Source: Circinella umbellata
Lineage: Eukaryota; Mucoromycota; Mucoromycetes; Mucorales; Lichtheimiaceae
Assembly (NCBI GenBank): GCA_025093555.1
Contig: JAIWNF010000010.1
Coordinates: 806,001-870,000, forward strand
DNA length: 64,000 bases
Direction: 5' to 3'
A model generated the notes under the pieces. It made no database searches and was not told where the DNA came from. It worked only from the letters and a program-made list of their open reading frames with translations. Made by a program: the position numbers and the translations under genes. The stretch's first letter is position 1; each line of letters starts with the position of its first letter. This document shows positions 26,711 through 39,858 of this stretch, piece after piece.

Positions 26711-27817
26711 ATGAAAGTTTGCACCATTGGTATAAGGTAAAGATTAAAATTTATTTTTAAAATTATGAAAAAAAAAGGATACTGGCTTCTTCTAGACATA
26801 TACTTAATTTGTTCAAATACGCGGATTATATAGTGGAGCAAGTTGTAGCGGTAAAACTGTAGGTTTTACAGGACAAGAAACGAACAACTCGTGTATAACC
26901 AATATACGCTTTTCTAAAACTATTATTACTACTAATGCCTTTCCATACACTGTAGACCGTAACACGAATTCTTAGACAATTATTGAAACATTCAGTTGTA
27001 ATTTATCAAGATGATTTTTTCAAAGTAGGTAAAAAATTAAAAGTTCCCCAACAACAAAAAAAAAATGTTATGCTTACGGTTTTTTTTTTTGCTTCTGTTG
27101 TCATAAATAAAAAGCTTGATAGCGAAATACCTATAGATCCTAAAACACAACTTGCCAATTGGGATTGTCCTGAAGCTATTGATTTCTCTCAACTAGATAA
27201 GACGATTCAATACGTACTTGATAATAAGCAGTTACCTGAAAAGTATCAATCAAACGAAGCCAATAACACACACGACGGATCAACATCACTTTCCGCTGAG
27301 GCTCTAGACCGTCTTAAAGACACCATTGCTCCTTTGAAACAGGATGATATATTATTTGTAATTGTGGATGGATTTATGCTTTATTGGGATCAAGATATTT
27401 GTGCACGTCTGGATTGCAAAGTATTTATTCATGCCTCTTATGAGACATTAAAGAATCGGAGAGAGAGTCGTCAAGGTTATGTTACTACAGAAGGTAATAC
27501 ATATACGGCTGATTTACAACATGGAAAATGATGATAATAGAGGAATACAATGTTATATATATACAAGTATAGATAAGTTACTGGTTTAATTAATGGAATG
27601 CCTATTTATTTTAGGGTATTGGACTGATCCACCAGGATATTTTGATAACATTGTATGGCCTGAATATATAAAGTGTAACAAGCATTTGTTTTTGGGAGAA
27701 GATCGTTCAGAAATTGAACATGAAGTTGTACAAAACGTACTTGCAGTAGATACAGATAAATATTCAATAGAAGAAACAGCTAATGCCATCGTTAAAAAGA
27801 TTGTAGAGACATTTTAA
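26711..27817 (+). CDS. NRK1: Nicotinamide riboside kinase
   Basis: Five exons: 26711-26736, 26834-26858, 26956-27024, 27115-27493, 27615-27817; 233 aa. The first three exons are tiny and carry the essential P-loop: MKVCTIGISGASCSGKT, then TVTRILRQLLKHSVVIYQDD and FFK. Exon 4 continues LDSEIPIDPKTQLANWDCPE AIDF; later IVDGFMLYWDQ and KNRRESRQGYVTTEGYWTDP, PPGYFDNIVWPEY. These are the family blocks of NRK1-type kinases, which phosphorylate nicotinamide riboside to NMN in the NAD salvage pathway (cytosol/nucleus). A model starting at the long exon would lose the ATP-binding site. The acidic insert between residues 75 and 110 (NEANNTHDGSTSLSAEALD) is longer than in yeast. Confidence 0.93.
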
Positions 27818-28019
27818 AAGAATAGAAAAAAATTTAGTGGATTAAAAAATAATGTCAATTCATACAAAAAAAAGGATGTTGATATGTCATATATATAAAG
27901 TTGTGTGTAAATACTGTTGAGTTTGTTCTACAAGGGAAACGTTGATATCATGTATGTATAATTACTTTGTAAGCCCCATTATTGTTATTGTACGTATACA
28001 TATTGTTTTAGTTAAAAAG

Positions 28020-28630
28020 CTATTGTGAGTATGGCGGCAGTGTATTACAAGTCATCATGGGTAATTCATCAGTAGTGGCAGAAACAGAATTTCTGGATGG
28101 TGGGTCTATAATAATATCGATTTTTGCTTCAGGAAGATCATCCTCATTATAACTCTCTCGCTCGTGAAGAAGTGGGGTTTCATCGGAACTATCGCGTGAT
28201 GTTACCATAGCGATTTCTGTGTCTGATGCATCGTTTCGTTTGCAGGACATAGCTTCTCGAATACTGTGCAAACTATCTGTGCAAGATTTTACAACAGCCT
28301 TGGGTAAACGAGAAACAGTTGCTACTCCACTCATTACAGCTTCTTTGAGTTTTTTTATGACATCCGATACCCAATTGAATGCTATTCCCCAACATGAGAA
28401 CTGCGCACAGAAAGTAAAGACATAAAATGATAAGACACATGCCCCTACTCCAAGGAATGCTATTATATATGTAGAGTGAGTGTGCTGAAAGTAACCTTTT
28501 TCGTTTTTGCTTTTGGCCGACATGATAAATTACACTAGTTGCTTTACTTTTATTTACCAAGCCAAATAGATCCAACAACGAAGTATATAGAATATCCTAC
28601 AATTTCACCGAATGTTTCTGCGAACCCCAT
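28020..28630 (-). CDS. Small two-pass membrane protein, unknown family
   Basis: Proposed exons 28558-28630 and 28020-28459; 170 aa. The upstream exon (GFAETFGEIVGYSIYFVVGS) and the downstream hydrophobic segment (AFLGVGACVLSFYVFTF) join in frame through a 98-nt GT...AG intron (28460-28557), giving two membrane segments, a short Lys/Ala-rich amphipathic region (VIKKLKEAVMSG) and an acidic cytoplasmic tail with Asp/Glu/Ser clusters ending PPYSQ. The alternative is an unspliced 167-aa reading frame starting at 28523 with a single membrane segment. I prefer the spliced form because the upstream frame is coding-like and both sites are good. No family recognised. Confidence 0.6.
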
Positions 28631-29597
28631 ATTTTTTGAGAGTACGTGCTTATAATTTTTTAGAAAGAAAGATAGAGAGATTGTCGCTGAGCCAACGAAG
28701 AAAAAACATTTATAAATACAAGTAGAAAACATCATATGATGTGGCAGTGATATATAAAATCTTAGCATTTTAGGAATGGATGTAGTACAAGATCCATTTG
28801 TAGTATTGCCACGCTTTTTTCAATAAGTTGATAATGAAAGATATGCGATCATAGCTTTAGTGACATAGGTATATAAGATTTTATTTTTTAAGCTAGATTG
28901 AATTCAACAGCCACTAGAAAAACTTTACAATAGTTTGGACTAGCTTGAATTAATGCATATTTCTTTTGTTCCACAACCATATAAATACATCCCCGTAAAA
29001 GTATCCTTTTTCTTCTCGCCATATAGCAACTTAAAGATAAATATATCACGCTAGTTAAAACTATTCTAATCACGAAGAAGCTGTAGAAGAAATAATGCTA
29101 GTGGTTATCCACAACATCCATTATAATTTACAATAAATTACGTAAGACTACAAACCAGTAGAAATAGCAATTATAAAGAAGCTGAGCAACCAAGTAGAAA
29201 ATTTTGCTTAACCATATCAATCATGGCAATGTGTTTGATTATCCGAATTACAAAAATGAACCAATATAACGGGCATCATTATTGGCTGGATTTAGTAATC
29301 AGGGTGGATCTACTAAGTAGCGGTGATGAGTACCTGCTGTCAGCAGTATTTAGGGTTTGGGTCTGAAAAATTAAGATTGGGTCTTGAATTAATTTTGGCT
29401 TGGGACTGAAAAATTACATGGTATTTTGCAGCGGCGACATAGAAACCCCTGAAAATACCTGTGGTATTTTTCAATGCGGGTCTTATATTTGATAAACCCC
29501 ACTCAATTATCAATGTATAAAGAATTATTAAAATAAAGTTTTATTTTTTTTTTTGGCTTTTTTCTTGTATTATTTACTTACTTCAATTAAAGTTATC
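28631..29597. other. Intergenic region leading into the Crypton left end
   Basis: AT-rich. From about 29290 the composition changes and repeated gggtctgaa/gggactgaa words appear, which probably belong to the mobile element (see next entries). Confidence 0.45.
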
Positions 29598-31511
29598 ATG
29601 TCTTCATCTTCAACTATCAACAATCGTAATCAATCATATCTTGAAAACGAGGTCAAGGAGGCTATGGAGAAGCACCTTGGAAGTTTGTCTTTGAATACAA
29701 AAAATTTATATAAATTGCGTCAAGCTCACTGGGAGGTTCGTTATAGTTTTTCTCTGATTGTTATTTTAATATAAAAAAATTTATTACTTGATAATTTATG
29801 CATTTTTCTATGATATTTTTTTTATGATGTAATAATGTAGGAGTGGTGTTCCAAACAAGAATTTGAAGATGGAAACACCGTCAGTGAAGCCAAACTTGTT
29901 GCTTTCTTGAGAGAAGTATCAAGAACTGGCAATATAAAAAACAAGAGATCCAAATTGCCAGATGGTAAAGCTAAGCGATTGGGAAAAGAATCCTTAGCAG
30001 GATATGCCAAGGCCGTTGGAGCGTTACAAACTGTTCAAGCAGCCGTCCTTGGCAACAAAAATCCAGCAGCTCGTGGTACTCTTGTCAAAAACCTTCTCAG
30101 TGACTATGATCGAGAAAATGCAATTAGACGAAGAGTTGAATATGAAGATCGTGGTACCAATAGTCTCAACGATGGATATACTCTAGATGAATTGAGACTT
30201 ATTTCTCGATACCAATTCAATCGCAACACAGCACATCATCTACGTAACCGATTGGATTTCCTTTTGGGTCATGCTATCCTTGGTCGTGGTGAAACCAAGC
30301 GGATGATGCAATTGCCTGATCTGTTTTCTACTGAACTTGCTGATGAAGGTCCCTCTAAATGTATTTCACTTGTTATAACGATGAATAAGGGTAAAATGAA
30401 CCAGCATGGGCGTTTAGAATATGGTGCTGCCATACGACACCGCAGTGTAGAAGTATGCCCATTAGGCGCAATGGCCTTTCATTTCTTTTGCAGGTGGCAC
30501 ATGGAAAATGAACCATTCCCTGAGTTCATGACACGTCAAAATTGGTACGACATCCATGTTCTGAAAGGATCTGATCGTACCAAACCTATAACATATAATA
30601 CTCAGCGGGATGGGTATATGGAAGCTTTAAATGCTGTTGGTGTTAACTCAAGCAAAATAACACATATTAATCGAGGAAGTGCTCTTCGTGCGATTGCGGA
30701 CCAAGACGTTCCTGACAATGAGCAACGGCGGATTGGGAGATGGGGCTCTGATAGAATGGTAGGGTGCTACCTGACAAGCTTGCCAAAGCAAGCTATGCGT
30801 GCGTTAGGTGGCTTTTACTCTCAAAAAGCTGGTGCTTTCTGGTTGCCACGTTCAGCAATAGACCCACCACAGGAGTTGCAAAGACTTATTTTTCCCAAGA
30901 TAGAATATTGGGAAACTATGTTTGAACGTGGTGCCGTACAAAAAGATTTGGCTGGTCCAAATTTTTTGGTACTTTTGAAGTATTTACGCATTGTCTTCTT
31001 GCAGGTAATAACTCTTATATTTTATATACTATACATAATTGTACTATTATCAATTTATTTTTCTAACGACTATTTTCAAATATTAAGGACTCTGTGGTAT
31101 TGAAGCAGCAGCACCCTACTCATTTTCTGTGGAGTCATGCTATATTTGACAGCCCATTATACAAGCAATATGAGATTGACCTCTCTTCTCAGCTTGTAAG
31201 TGTCAATGAAGCAGAAGAGCCGCTCAATGTGCAGATTGAACGGGTCTTGCCCCATCTCACCAACGTCCTGCGAGCATCACTCGGAGATATATCGGGTGAG
31301 ATTGATGGTATTAAAAACACTATCAATAATCTGAATACATCACAGCAAGCAGGATTTGCAAATGTCATGGATGCTGTAAATGGCGTTTTTTCAAGTCCAC
31401 TGTACTTATCGCGAACTCCAGCAAATTCCCAAGAACAAGGTATGATCACTACAGCAAGAGAGGTACCCCAAGATAGCAGTGACCATACTTTTATACCATC
31501 ATCATCTATAC

Positions 31512-31545
<34 letters not shown>

Positions 31546-33530
31546 GCCTCCACAGTACACTTTAAATCGAAAGTTCTGTACAGTTACTGATGTATGGCGT
31601 GAATATGACCATGGAGTTGCGGGGAATCCTTCTGTTCGAAGCCTTGAAGAAAAATATAAGACAAAGTGGAGAAAGAATAGTACGGAGTCAAGGTTCTTTA
31701 GCAGAAGAAAGATAATTTACGAAGAAGTAAAGAGAATAGCAAATGATCGTCATATCTCTTTTTCTGATGCAGCACAAGCTTTGGAAGATACAAGACGCGA
31801 TTTAAAAATAAGTATAGACAAACTAACCAAAAAAATATCAGAACAACATAAAGAACGACAGTGATTTCTTTTTATTATTATTTCAATTGCTCATTTCTCA
31901 TTACTGTACTTTCAATTATTAAGCTCCAATATTTCATTATCCACTCTCCCAATTACTACATATTACTTACATACATACAACTTTACATAGTCCATACAAT
32001 CGCAGCAAAACAAATTTACAAAAAAAAAAAAAAAACAATTTTACAAAAAAACATAAACACAAACACAAACAAAAACACAAACAAAAAACATTGAGTGTTA
32101 CATCTCTTCCTCTCTTTTCCTCTTTCGCTTTTCCTATTTCTTATATTTTCTTTATCAATATAACAACTTTATTATTATTAAAATACTATTCTCATTATAT
32201 TAAATAAACCAGTACCAGAAGTGTTTTTATTTACAAGAAATAATAATTAAGTTTACCTTTGTCCATTTTTACTTGAAATTGGATTCGGATTAAAAAAAAT
32301 AGATACTAAAATATTTAGTATAAATAGGATAGTTTCTTCTCTTCCTTGCAAAATAACAATTCTTTCACACTCTTCATTTTATTTGAAATAAACTCTTTTC
32401 CTGGCTACGTACGTACATATTTGACCTATCGAATTTCTTGGAAATAAAACCGCCCTTTATTTCTTTTTCTCTTGGATCTTCAACTCGGAATTTATTATAA
32501 TTTCTTTTTATTCTATTAAAAATGATCCGAACGGGCCGTAACAACACAACTTCACTATATTCTTTTTATTTAGATATTTGAAAAAATGATATTTTCAGAT
32601 CTTTGTATCTTTAATCTGCATAAAGCTTTTTTCACTTTATCATCCTCAAGACTTTTAACTTTTTCCTGAATTATGTATTTTACTAAAAAGTAATAAAAAT
32701 ATTTCATGGTCTATTAAACTGTTCATTCTATACAAACTGCATATAAAATGAAGAGATTTTAATCTGAAAGTTAGATTAAAGAATTTGATAGTTTATTCCA
32801 TACGTAATAATATTCGAAAACTTCCTTCGAAGTGGTTTTAGCTGACATCCGATAGTACCTACGATAGTCCAAATTTTTAAGAAAAGGAGTAGCTTTGTAC
32901 ACGTGATAAATTATTTTTGATTTGCATGAAACAGCCATCTCAACCAGCAACGAAAATATTTGTTGATGTGGTCTAGCTAGTTGTTCAAGTTTGGTAAAAG
33001 TTCCCAGTACTTAAAAAGTACAAGTTATAAAGAGAAGCACCAAAGAAAGCAAGTGCTGTTATATTAGAGTCATTTTTTTATTATATCTTCCTGTTTTCAC
33101 ATTTTGAAAGCAATATTCTACATTCTGATGGTTAGCTTCTGTGGCTTCCAACATGCCATAAAGATTCCATTTCGTGAATGTTGAAAGTAAATCAGACATA
33201 AAATTTTCTTCTGTATATCTGTCGGGTTATGCTTAAAAACACTTTCCCAGCATTGAGATGTTATGATCGTACTGGTAAAAAAAAAGCAATGTACGATGTC
33301 CAGGACAAATTTTGGAAGGTTTACTAAATATTGACCAAAGTGAACATGGACAACCTCAGAAACTTATATTTCATTAAGTGAATTTATTCACAATTTTTAA
33401 TTTTTTTTTCAGGAACAGACTCAACAGAGGAAATTTCATTGTGGGTCTGAAGTCCTGCTAAATTTATCGGACCTTGGTCTCAGACCCACTGTGAGCGTTG
33501 AAAATACCCACACAGTATGTTTCAATTCAT
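29300..33530 (+). mobile_element. Crypton DNA transposon (tyrosine recombinase type), approximate limits
   Basis: The recombinase gene at 29598-31864 defines the element. Limits are approximate. On the left, 29459-29483 reads ctgtggtatttttcaatgcg followed by ggtct; the reverse complement of 33481-33514 reads ctgtgtgggtattttcaacg and then gctcacagtgggtctg. These are similar subterminal sequences in inverted orientation. Cryptons have no classical terminal inverted repeats and leave short target duplications that I could not fix by eye. The 1.5 kb behind the gene has no further frame. Confidence 0.5.
29598..31864 (+). CDS. Crypton tyrosine recombinase with Ndc10-like and GCR1_C DNA-binding domains
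   Basis: Three exons: 29598-29735, 29841-31004, 31088-31864; 692 aa with no stop or frameshift. The N-terminal SAM-like part (NTKNLYKLRQAHWEEWCSK) is followed by a tyrosine-recombinase core: Arg in LGHAILGRGETKRM, HINRGSALRAIADQ (His...Arg) and RIGRWGSDRMVGCYLTSLP with the presumed nucleophilic Tyr in GCYL. FWLPRSAIDPPQELQRLIFP is the hallmark of the Ndc10 domain-II family, which is derived from Cryptons. A poly-Ser tract coded by (ATC)n-like repeats (31498-31545) separates it from a C-terminal GCR1_C domain (VTDVWREYDHGVAGNPSVRS, LEEKYKTKWRK, SRRKIIYEEV). An unbroken frame suggests a young or still active copy. The first donor is GTTCGT. The catalytic residue assignment is by analogy. Confidence 0.93.
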
Positions 33531-36500
33531 AATGCTTGTCTAGAATTGTGAGTCTATCTACACAATGGCAGAGTCAAAAAAAAAAAAAGTGCATAAAAAT
33601 CTCCCAAACGATACAGCAAGCTCCCCTGCTCAAGAACCTTTTTTCTATTTAAACTTGATGGATTGGGAATAAATATTTAAGAACAAATAATGCCATGAAT
33701 GCGTAGCAGCATCAAAGCAAAATTAACTTTATCAATAGATAATATCATATAACGCAAATAATTACTTCCTCCAATAATGGCAATAAACACAAAAATTACA
33801 AAATCAATCCGATAGAGATAATGAGTACAGCAATAAGAGAGTTACAATATCAAATATCATGTATATGATACTTTTTGTATTATCTAATACATAGTATATT
33901 GATTATTTGCGGTGATAAAAGAATATTTCACTATTATTATTGTCATCCGCGGCTGCCTATTATTAATCGATGGGCGACGACAATAGATGCTCTTTTGTTG
34001 AAGATAGAGGTAATAATGCTAAGCAACCACTACACATAACACTGCTACGTAAACATTTGATACAGCAGTACAAAGTACTGATCTAAATTACGTGATTACT
34101 GAAACATTAACACAATTATACCCCCGACATATAAAAAAGCACCAGTACGTATTGGGACAGCACCCCAATAGATTTCTGCAGCTGTACGAAACGGCTCATA
34201 CTCTCTCTCTAAATTAAAAGTAATAAGGCCTTATTATACTACCGATAGCAGAAGTCTGCACCCGCTAGATTACGGATATCCATGATAGAAGATTTTCCAA
34301 GTCTACAAAGTAGTAGGCAAAAGCAATATGAAAAAAATAAACTTTAACAAAGACCTTCACATTATCCAGGATTATTGAGAATTGAAACACTACTACAGTG
34401 TACCCAAGTAATGGAGTAAAATTATTCTTATCCACCTATGAGTGCCACAAATAGTTATTGTGGTAATTTCTATATTAGCGGACATCCCTTTATTTTTATT
34501 GTAATTTATGAGTTGTACGTGTTTTACTCAAACAATCTTATTTCATCATTCAAAAAACAATTATTTTGCGCATTCTGTTAAAAAACCTATGATAATTGAG
34601 CCACAATAAGTATATGAGGAGCTCCAAGTAAAGTATTCCCGCAGTTATCTGGGTGACTGTGACCAATATATACGGCAGACGTCCAATTTCTATGATTCAA
34701 TTGACATTCAGTTGGATGTTTCTCTGAAATAACAAAAGCATACAGTACAGTAAGATTGCTTATATTGAGAACACTTCAACTCTATGGCTTTAGTCTATCC
34801 ATTGTGGTTGATGCAGATTTACAAGAGCCATTTACCGCAATGTAGCAAAGTAAACAATCGCTAAAAGATCACCACTCAACCTCTTTATAAAATAGTATGT
34901 ACTAATAATCTTCCCACCTAACATAGAAACACACACACTTAAGTCACTTATTTAGATTATTGTCTTATTTTCACACTGTTGAGAGAGAAACAAATTTGAC
35001 CTGGTGATTTCTAATAAGTTGATCGATATATGCTCTCTTAAAGTTTGGATCCAAATGGAGAACAAAAAAAGTTAAGGAGTGTGAATAAATCATAACACTT
35101 CTGAAGCTTTTTTACTATAGTAAACATTCGTTGAAAATCTGTGAACAGATATATAGTATACATAGAGGTTACAGCTTTATATAATAACACTGATAATGTA
35201 TATAACATAAATACATGCACTTCTACCTTTGCAGCTGTGAAATTGTGCCTCACTTGATTTCCGTTATGCTATGATTTTTGCTATAATAATATTTTAGTAA
35301 TGCAGCATTATAAATCAATCATTTCTCATTGCATCATAATATTACATTATGCACACTGCTGCTAAAACCTATGATAGGACTTTTGTAATTACTCTTGCAT
35401 TAATGAAAAAGAAAAGAAAAAAAAACTTTCTAAAAAGTTCCATACGTATCTTTTTCTTTTTCTTTCTCTTTCTAGGTATCTTACTACTTGAAAAATAAAC
35501 TTAAACCAATCATGATAAATTGAACCTATAGTGTGCTACCACAACATAGAAAAAGAAGTTAAAGTTGACGTTTGTGTATATATTTATATAGACATATAAT
35601 AAACACCGTCAGTGGGTTTTCTTTTTTGTTGTCTGTTACAGTACTTGTCTAGAGTACAAGGTAAAACGGGTGCATAGTATATATAAACAGGATAACGTTT
35701 TAGTTTCTGCTGCTAAATTTATAGGTAGAGTTGGCTTTTGTGTTACCTTGTAAGTGGATTTTTCAGATACTGATTGATGGCTGTTGATCTTTTCCCAGGA
35801 GACAATGGCGCAGTACAACAAATATATTCCAAACAAATGGATTTTTGACCAATGCGTGATTTTGTTTTGTTTTTGCTGGGTTGAATTAAAAAGGAGAAGT
35901 CGGGAGCAAAGGATTTTAAATGGTGCAGTAAATAAAAGGCTTTTCGATCTTAATTATTATTACTAAAAACAAAAGTACGTAGCATTGTTTTTTTCTTATT
36001 TCTATAAGTTTAGAACAGAATCTTGACGATTCTAATAAGAATTCTGAAAATCTCTATACTTAGAACTGAATTCTATCCTATTTATTATTTTTCAAATATA
36101 ACAATAAACACTTTCAAAAAGTGTTACTGACCCGTTTTATTACTATTCCTTATGTAAAAAGAGAAACGCGTTCTTGGAATTTTTATTTCTATTATAGATG
36201 ACACAGCCATATTTTTTTTATCTTCGTTCTCACACACAAAGCCAGGGTTCGTTGTAGTTGTCAATTTTGTACACACCCCTTATTTTTTTTATAGTTATTA
36301 CGTGGAATCAAATGTAATCAATTCACGGAAGTAATTTTACCGCATGCGATCGATGAGTTAATTTCGGAATGCACCTGTAACTGGTTCCGTTAGTACACAT
36401 GTAAAAAAAAACAATGCTTTACATGTTTACACAACAGCACAACGGGAGTGACATGAAGTTTGACAAATTAAACTAACTTTGTTTAGACTTATAGTAGCAA

Positions 36501-38317
36501 TGACGCCAGTTTGTAGCACTAAAGTTATTAATGTTAGTGCTTGTTCCAACAATTTTATTTGTCTTTTATTTACAAATTGAATCATAAAAAGCCAGGTAGT
36601 TGGTTTGAAACGCCTATTGGCTTTAAAGGTTTTCGAATTCTACGTAAAACTAAAAAATTACTTGATATATAATGAACTTGCACGAAGTACCAAGTAAAAT
36701 ATGTTCTATTATTGTTTATTGGCTTTTAAATCAATACCAAATAATGCAAGTTGCCCCCGGTTCGATGTGTTCCGTAGTAGCACCATAAAAAAAAAAGCTC
36801 AGATCATCTTTTCTTGTCATTTTATAGCACTCTATTAAAGCAAATACTTGTTATATGTGTTATGCTAAAAGATATAAGACTATACCATAAATGGCAATTA
36901 TGATGGGATGATAGTATGCATGTGGTTTACATGTTGTTGCAAGGATTACCAGTAAGTTCAGTTGTTAGGCATAATTGTTTTTACTTGCTCGAGCACCACT
37001 GAAGTTTCTAAAATAAGATGTCTTGGCCCTAAACTAGAAAATAGATAAATATAAACACAACATAGACGCGTTATAGAGAGTGAAGGCAGTATATGGAGAT
37101 CGGTGGCCCAACCGCAAAAAAAAAACAACATCTAATTTCTTTTGAATAAGATATTATCAAGTGATACAAAATTACCCAAATCTTGCAGTTTATTCTCCCC
37201 CACTTTCTTTTTATTATTTATTGCATGACACTTTTCTTATATTATATAATATAAACATATTAAGTTTCTTCCTTCCATGCAATGTATAAAAGAATAGACT
37301 AAGTTTATGATAATAATAATAGTTCCCAATTTTTCTCTTTTGAAAGAGTAATCTGTAATCCCTCCTTCTATTTTGATAAAGCTGTCTAATAATTCCAGCA
37401 AGTTATAGTTCTCAGACAACTGATTCTTTTATATGCGTTTCAACTCACCCCCTTGCATGGGGATATCTGTTTTTTTTTATATCAACAATATATTAAATAT
37501 TAATTTACAAAGCATATTTAGTATACTTGACTAAATACAGCTTACTCTAACTAATGCAACCATACAGCAAATTAAAAAAGAAAAGAAATACAAATAATAA
37601 TTAAAAAGCTTAATAATAAAAGAAAATATACTGTTTTATTTTGATCTCATAAAAATAAAAAAAGATCTAGTATCATGCTCAAAATGGTTGATTGGTTCGT
37701 CCCGGCAAAAGAAAATAAAAAAAAATGATGATGATGATATACTGTAAATGATACATACATATTATAATTAATAAAGAATAAAAAAAATAATAAGAATAAT
37801 AAAAGGAAAGGGAAAGGGAAGAGACAGAAAAAATATATTACAGAAAAGAGGGTATAGCTGGCAAGAAAAAAATAATAAAAAAAAGTTTGAAACGCTTGCT
37901 GCACCCATCATATAATGATAAGCAACGAACGACTTTGTTAAAAAATAATAAGAGAATAATAAAAGATATATAATAACTAAAAATATTTGACCTCTGGCCA
38001 GCCACATAAAAGAGAGAGAGAGAGAGAGAGAAGAAAGAGGGGGGGGATAGTAAATATTCACACATAGGTAGATGATAATAATGAGAGGTAATGGGGGATT
38101 TTGATGTTTTAGCGTATAAAATTCAGGGTGGTGCGATCAACGCATATGTACATAAGATAATAAAAAATAAACAGAGAAGCATATGAAAAGGAGTTCAGAG
38201 GAAAATAGATTGTTGTAGGGAAGTTGGCAGACCTCATTGTAAATAAAGGGAAAGTAAATGGTTGAAAATAGTTGAAAAAAAGGACAGGAAAAGTTGAATA
38301 CACTTGGTTGAATGAAT
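31865..38317. other. Long region without intact genes (about 6.5 kb)
   Basis: Left part (to about 33.5 kb) probably Crypton 3' non-coding. The remainder is AT-rich, with stops in every frame; the longest frames (for example 35784-35966, 37647-37904) are low complexity. A polypurine block including (GA)n and G8 lies at 37800-38050, possibly in the bHLH 3' region. I see no tRNA, rRNA or other gene. Confidence 0.5.
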
Positions 38318-39858
38318 TTAATGTTGGGTTTGTTGTTGTGGTTCGAATTTGAACCCGTAATCAGCAGACGAAATTGGAGCTGGTGAAGGGGTCATTTTAT
38401 CCATAAAATCCGTGGAAGGTGGCATTGTAACCATACTAGGATAAATAGCTATATTAAAAATCAACACGTTTACCGTAATTAGTTAAATGTTACATACTAG
38501 TTGAATAAAGAGAGCGTTTAAACAATGTATACATATAAAATCTACTTACAATTAAAATCATGAACAGCATGATCAATTTCTTCAAGATTATCACTACTAT
38601 TATCATCGTCACTTTCATAAGTAGTCGTGGTTGAAAGAATCATTTGTTGTCTATTATGCTCAGGATCTTGTTGCCCAAACATGACATCGTTTTGAACAGC
38701 GTCTTTAGGAATTGGGTGATTATACGGTATCGAAGATCCCATGAGCATGGATGCATCTGATCCAGAAGTGGGTTGCAGGGGAGGACTTGTGGCAGTCGAC
38801 AATTCAAGAGATGGACATGGCCCTGAATTAAGACTAAGACGATCAACTGCTGAAGAAACGCCACGAGAAATTGTTGAAGATCCATCTGATTCATCAGCAT
38901 CAGAAGCCGAACCATTAGTTTGGTAACCAGTGCTCAATTGGCGTGTCAGTTCTTCTTGCTCTTCACGTAACTTGCGAATCTCACTAAGGAATTTTTCTTC
39001 CTTCATGACAGTATTCTTGACTGTAGATAGATATATATATATATAAGGAGAGCAAAAGTTTTTGATGATTAGCAAATCCATAAAAAAAATGCCACTGCTG
39101 CAATTGCTGCAGTATAAGTGAATTAATATGGATGGTGAAATAATAAACGGCGATCTTACCAAAATCAAGTGTTCTTTCAATAATGGTTCCTTTAGAAGGA
39201 CGACGGTCATTTTGAAGATTTGGCAAAGAATGGGCCAATTGTTGGAATTTGTGATTAAGAGTTTCACGACGAGCACGTTCAATGGCGTTGTGCTCAGCTC
39301 GACGTTCGGCTTTAGTTTGCATTCTAGATAGATAAAGCGGCGCCATATTAGTAAAAAAAGAAAGTTCTCCGTCATTTCGCTCATAATTATTTTTGCTACT
39401 ATTATAAAAAAAAATATAATGTCTTACCTTTTACCAGATGGAATAGCTTGTTCAATTTGCTGGCAATGTTGTTGATATGCCATCACTATTATGAAATAAG
39501 AATATATGTTAGATATCATTAATACAAAAATTTTAATAATCATAGATTGTCATCAAAGCATCGGCAAAAGAAACGTACTTTGCTGGTGATATATTGCCTG
39601 CTGTTGTTGAAAAGCAGCATGTTGCTGTTGTTGTTGAAGGTGATGTATTCTGCGAGCATGGTGTTCATGTTGAGAATTAGCATGACCAGGAGAAAATTGA
39701 AAGTTAAATTGAGGATATGCGGTAACGCAGCCATCAACAGCGTGTTGTTGTTGATGTTGTTGAGGTGATGAAGCTGTTGCCATATCTTGATAATACATAG
39801 CATGAGCAGCTGGGTCAAAATTGGGGTATGCTTGAGTTACGAATTGATAATTATCCAT
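38318..39858 (-). CDS. bHLH transcription factor with leucine-zipper-like helix
   Basis: Five exons: 39579-39858, 39428-39485, 39160-39323, 38550-39020, 38318-38448; 367 aa. The N-terminus is Gln/His-rich (QQHQQQHAVDG, HHLQQQQQHAAFQQQQ), typical of fungal activators. The bHLH domain spans exons 3 and 4: RRAEHNAIERARRETLNHKF is the basic region plus helix 1 (His, Glu and Arg at the E-box reading positions), then NLQNDRRPSKGTIIERTLDF, and helix 2 runs straight into a heptad-like stretch VKNTVMKEEKFLSEIRKLRE. The tail is acidic/Ser-rich (DADESDGSSTISRG, YESDDDNSSDNLEEID) and ends FKFEPQQQTQH. It should bind CANNTG sites as a dimer in the nucleus. The gene stands alone in a large gene-free interval. 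Confidence 0.93.

Noticed and set aside
31498..31545. (ATC)n-like repeat as a possible CRISPR or satellite
   Set aside because: It is a simple trinucleotide tract coding poly-Ser inside the recombinase gene.
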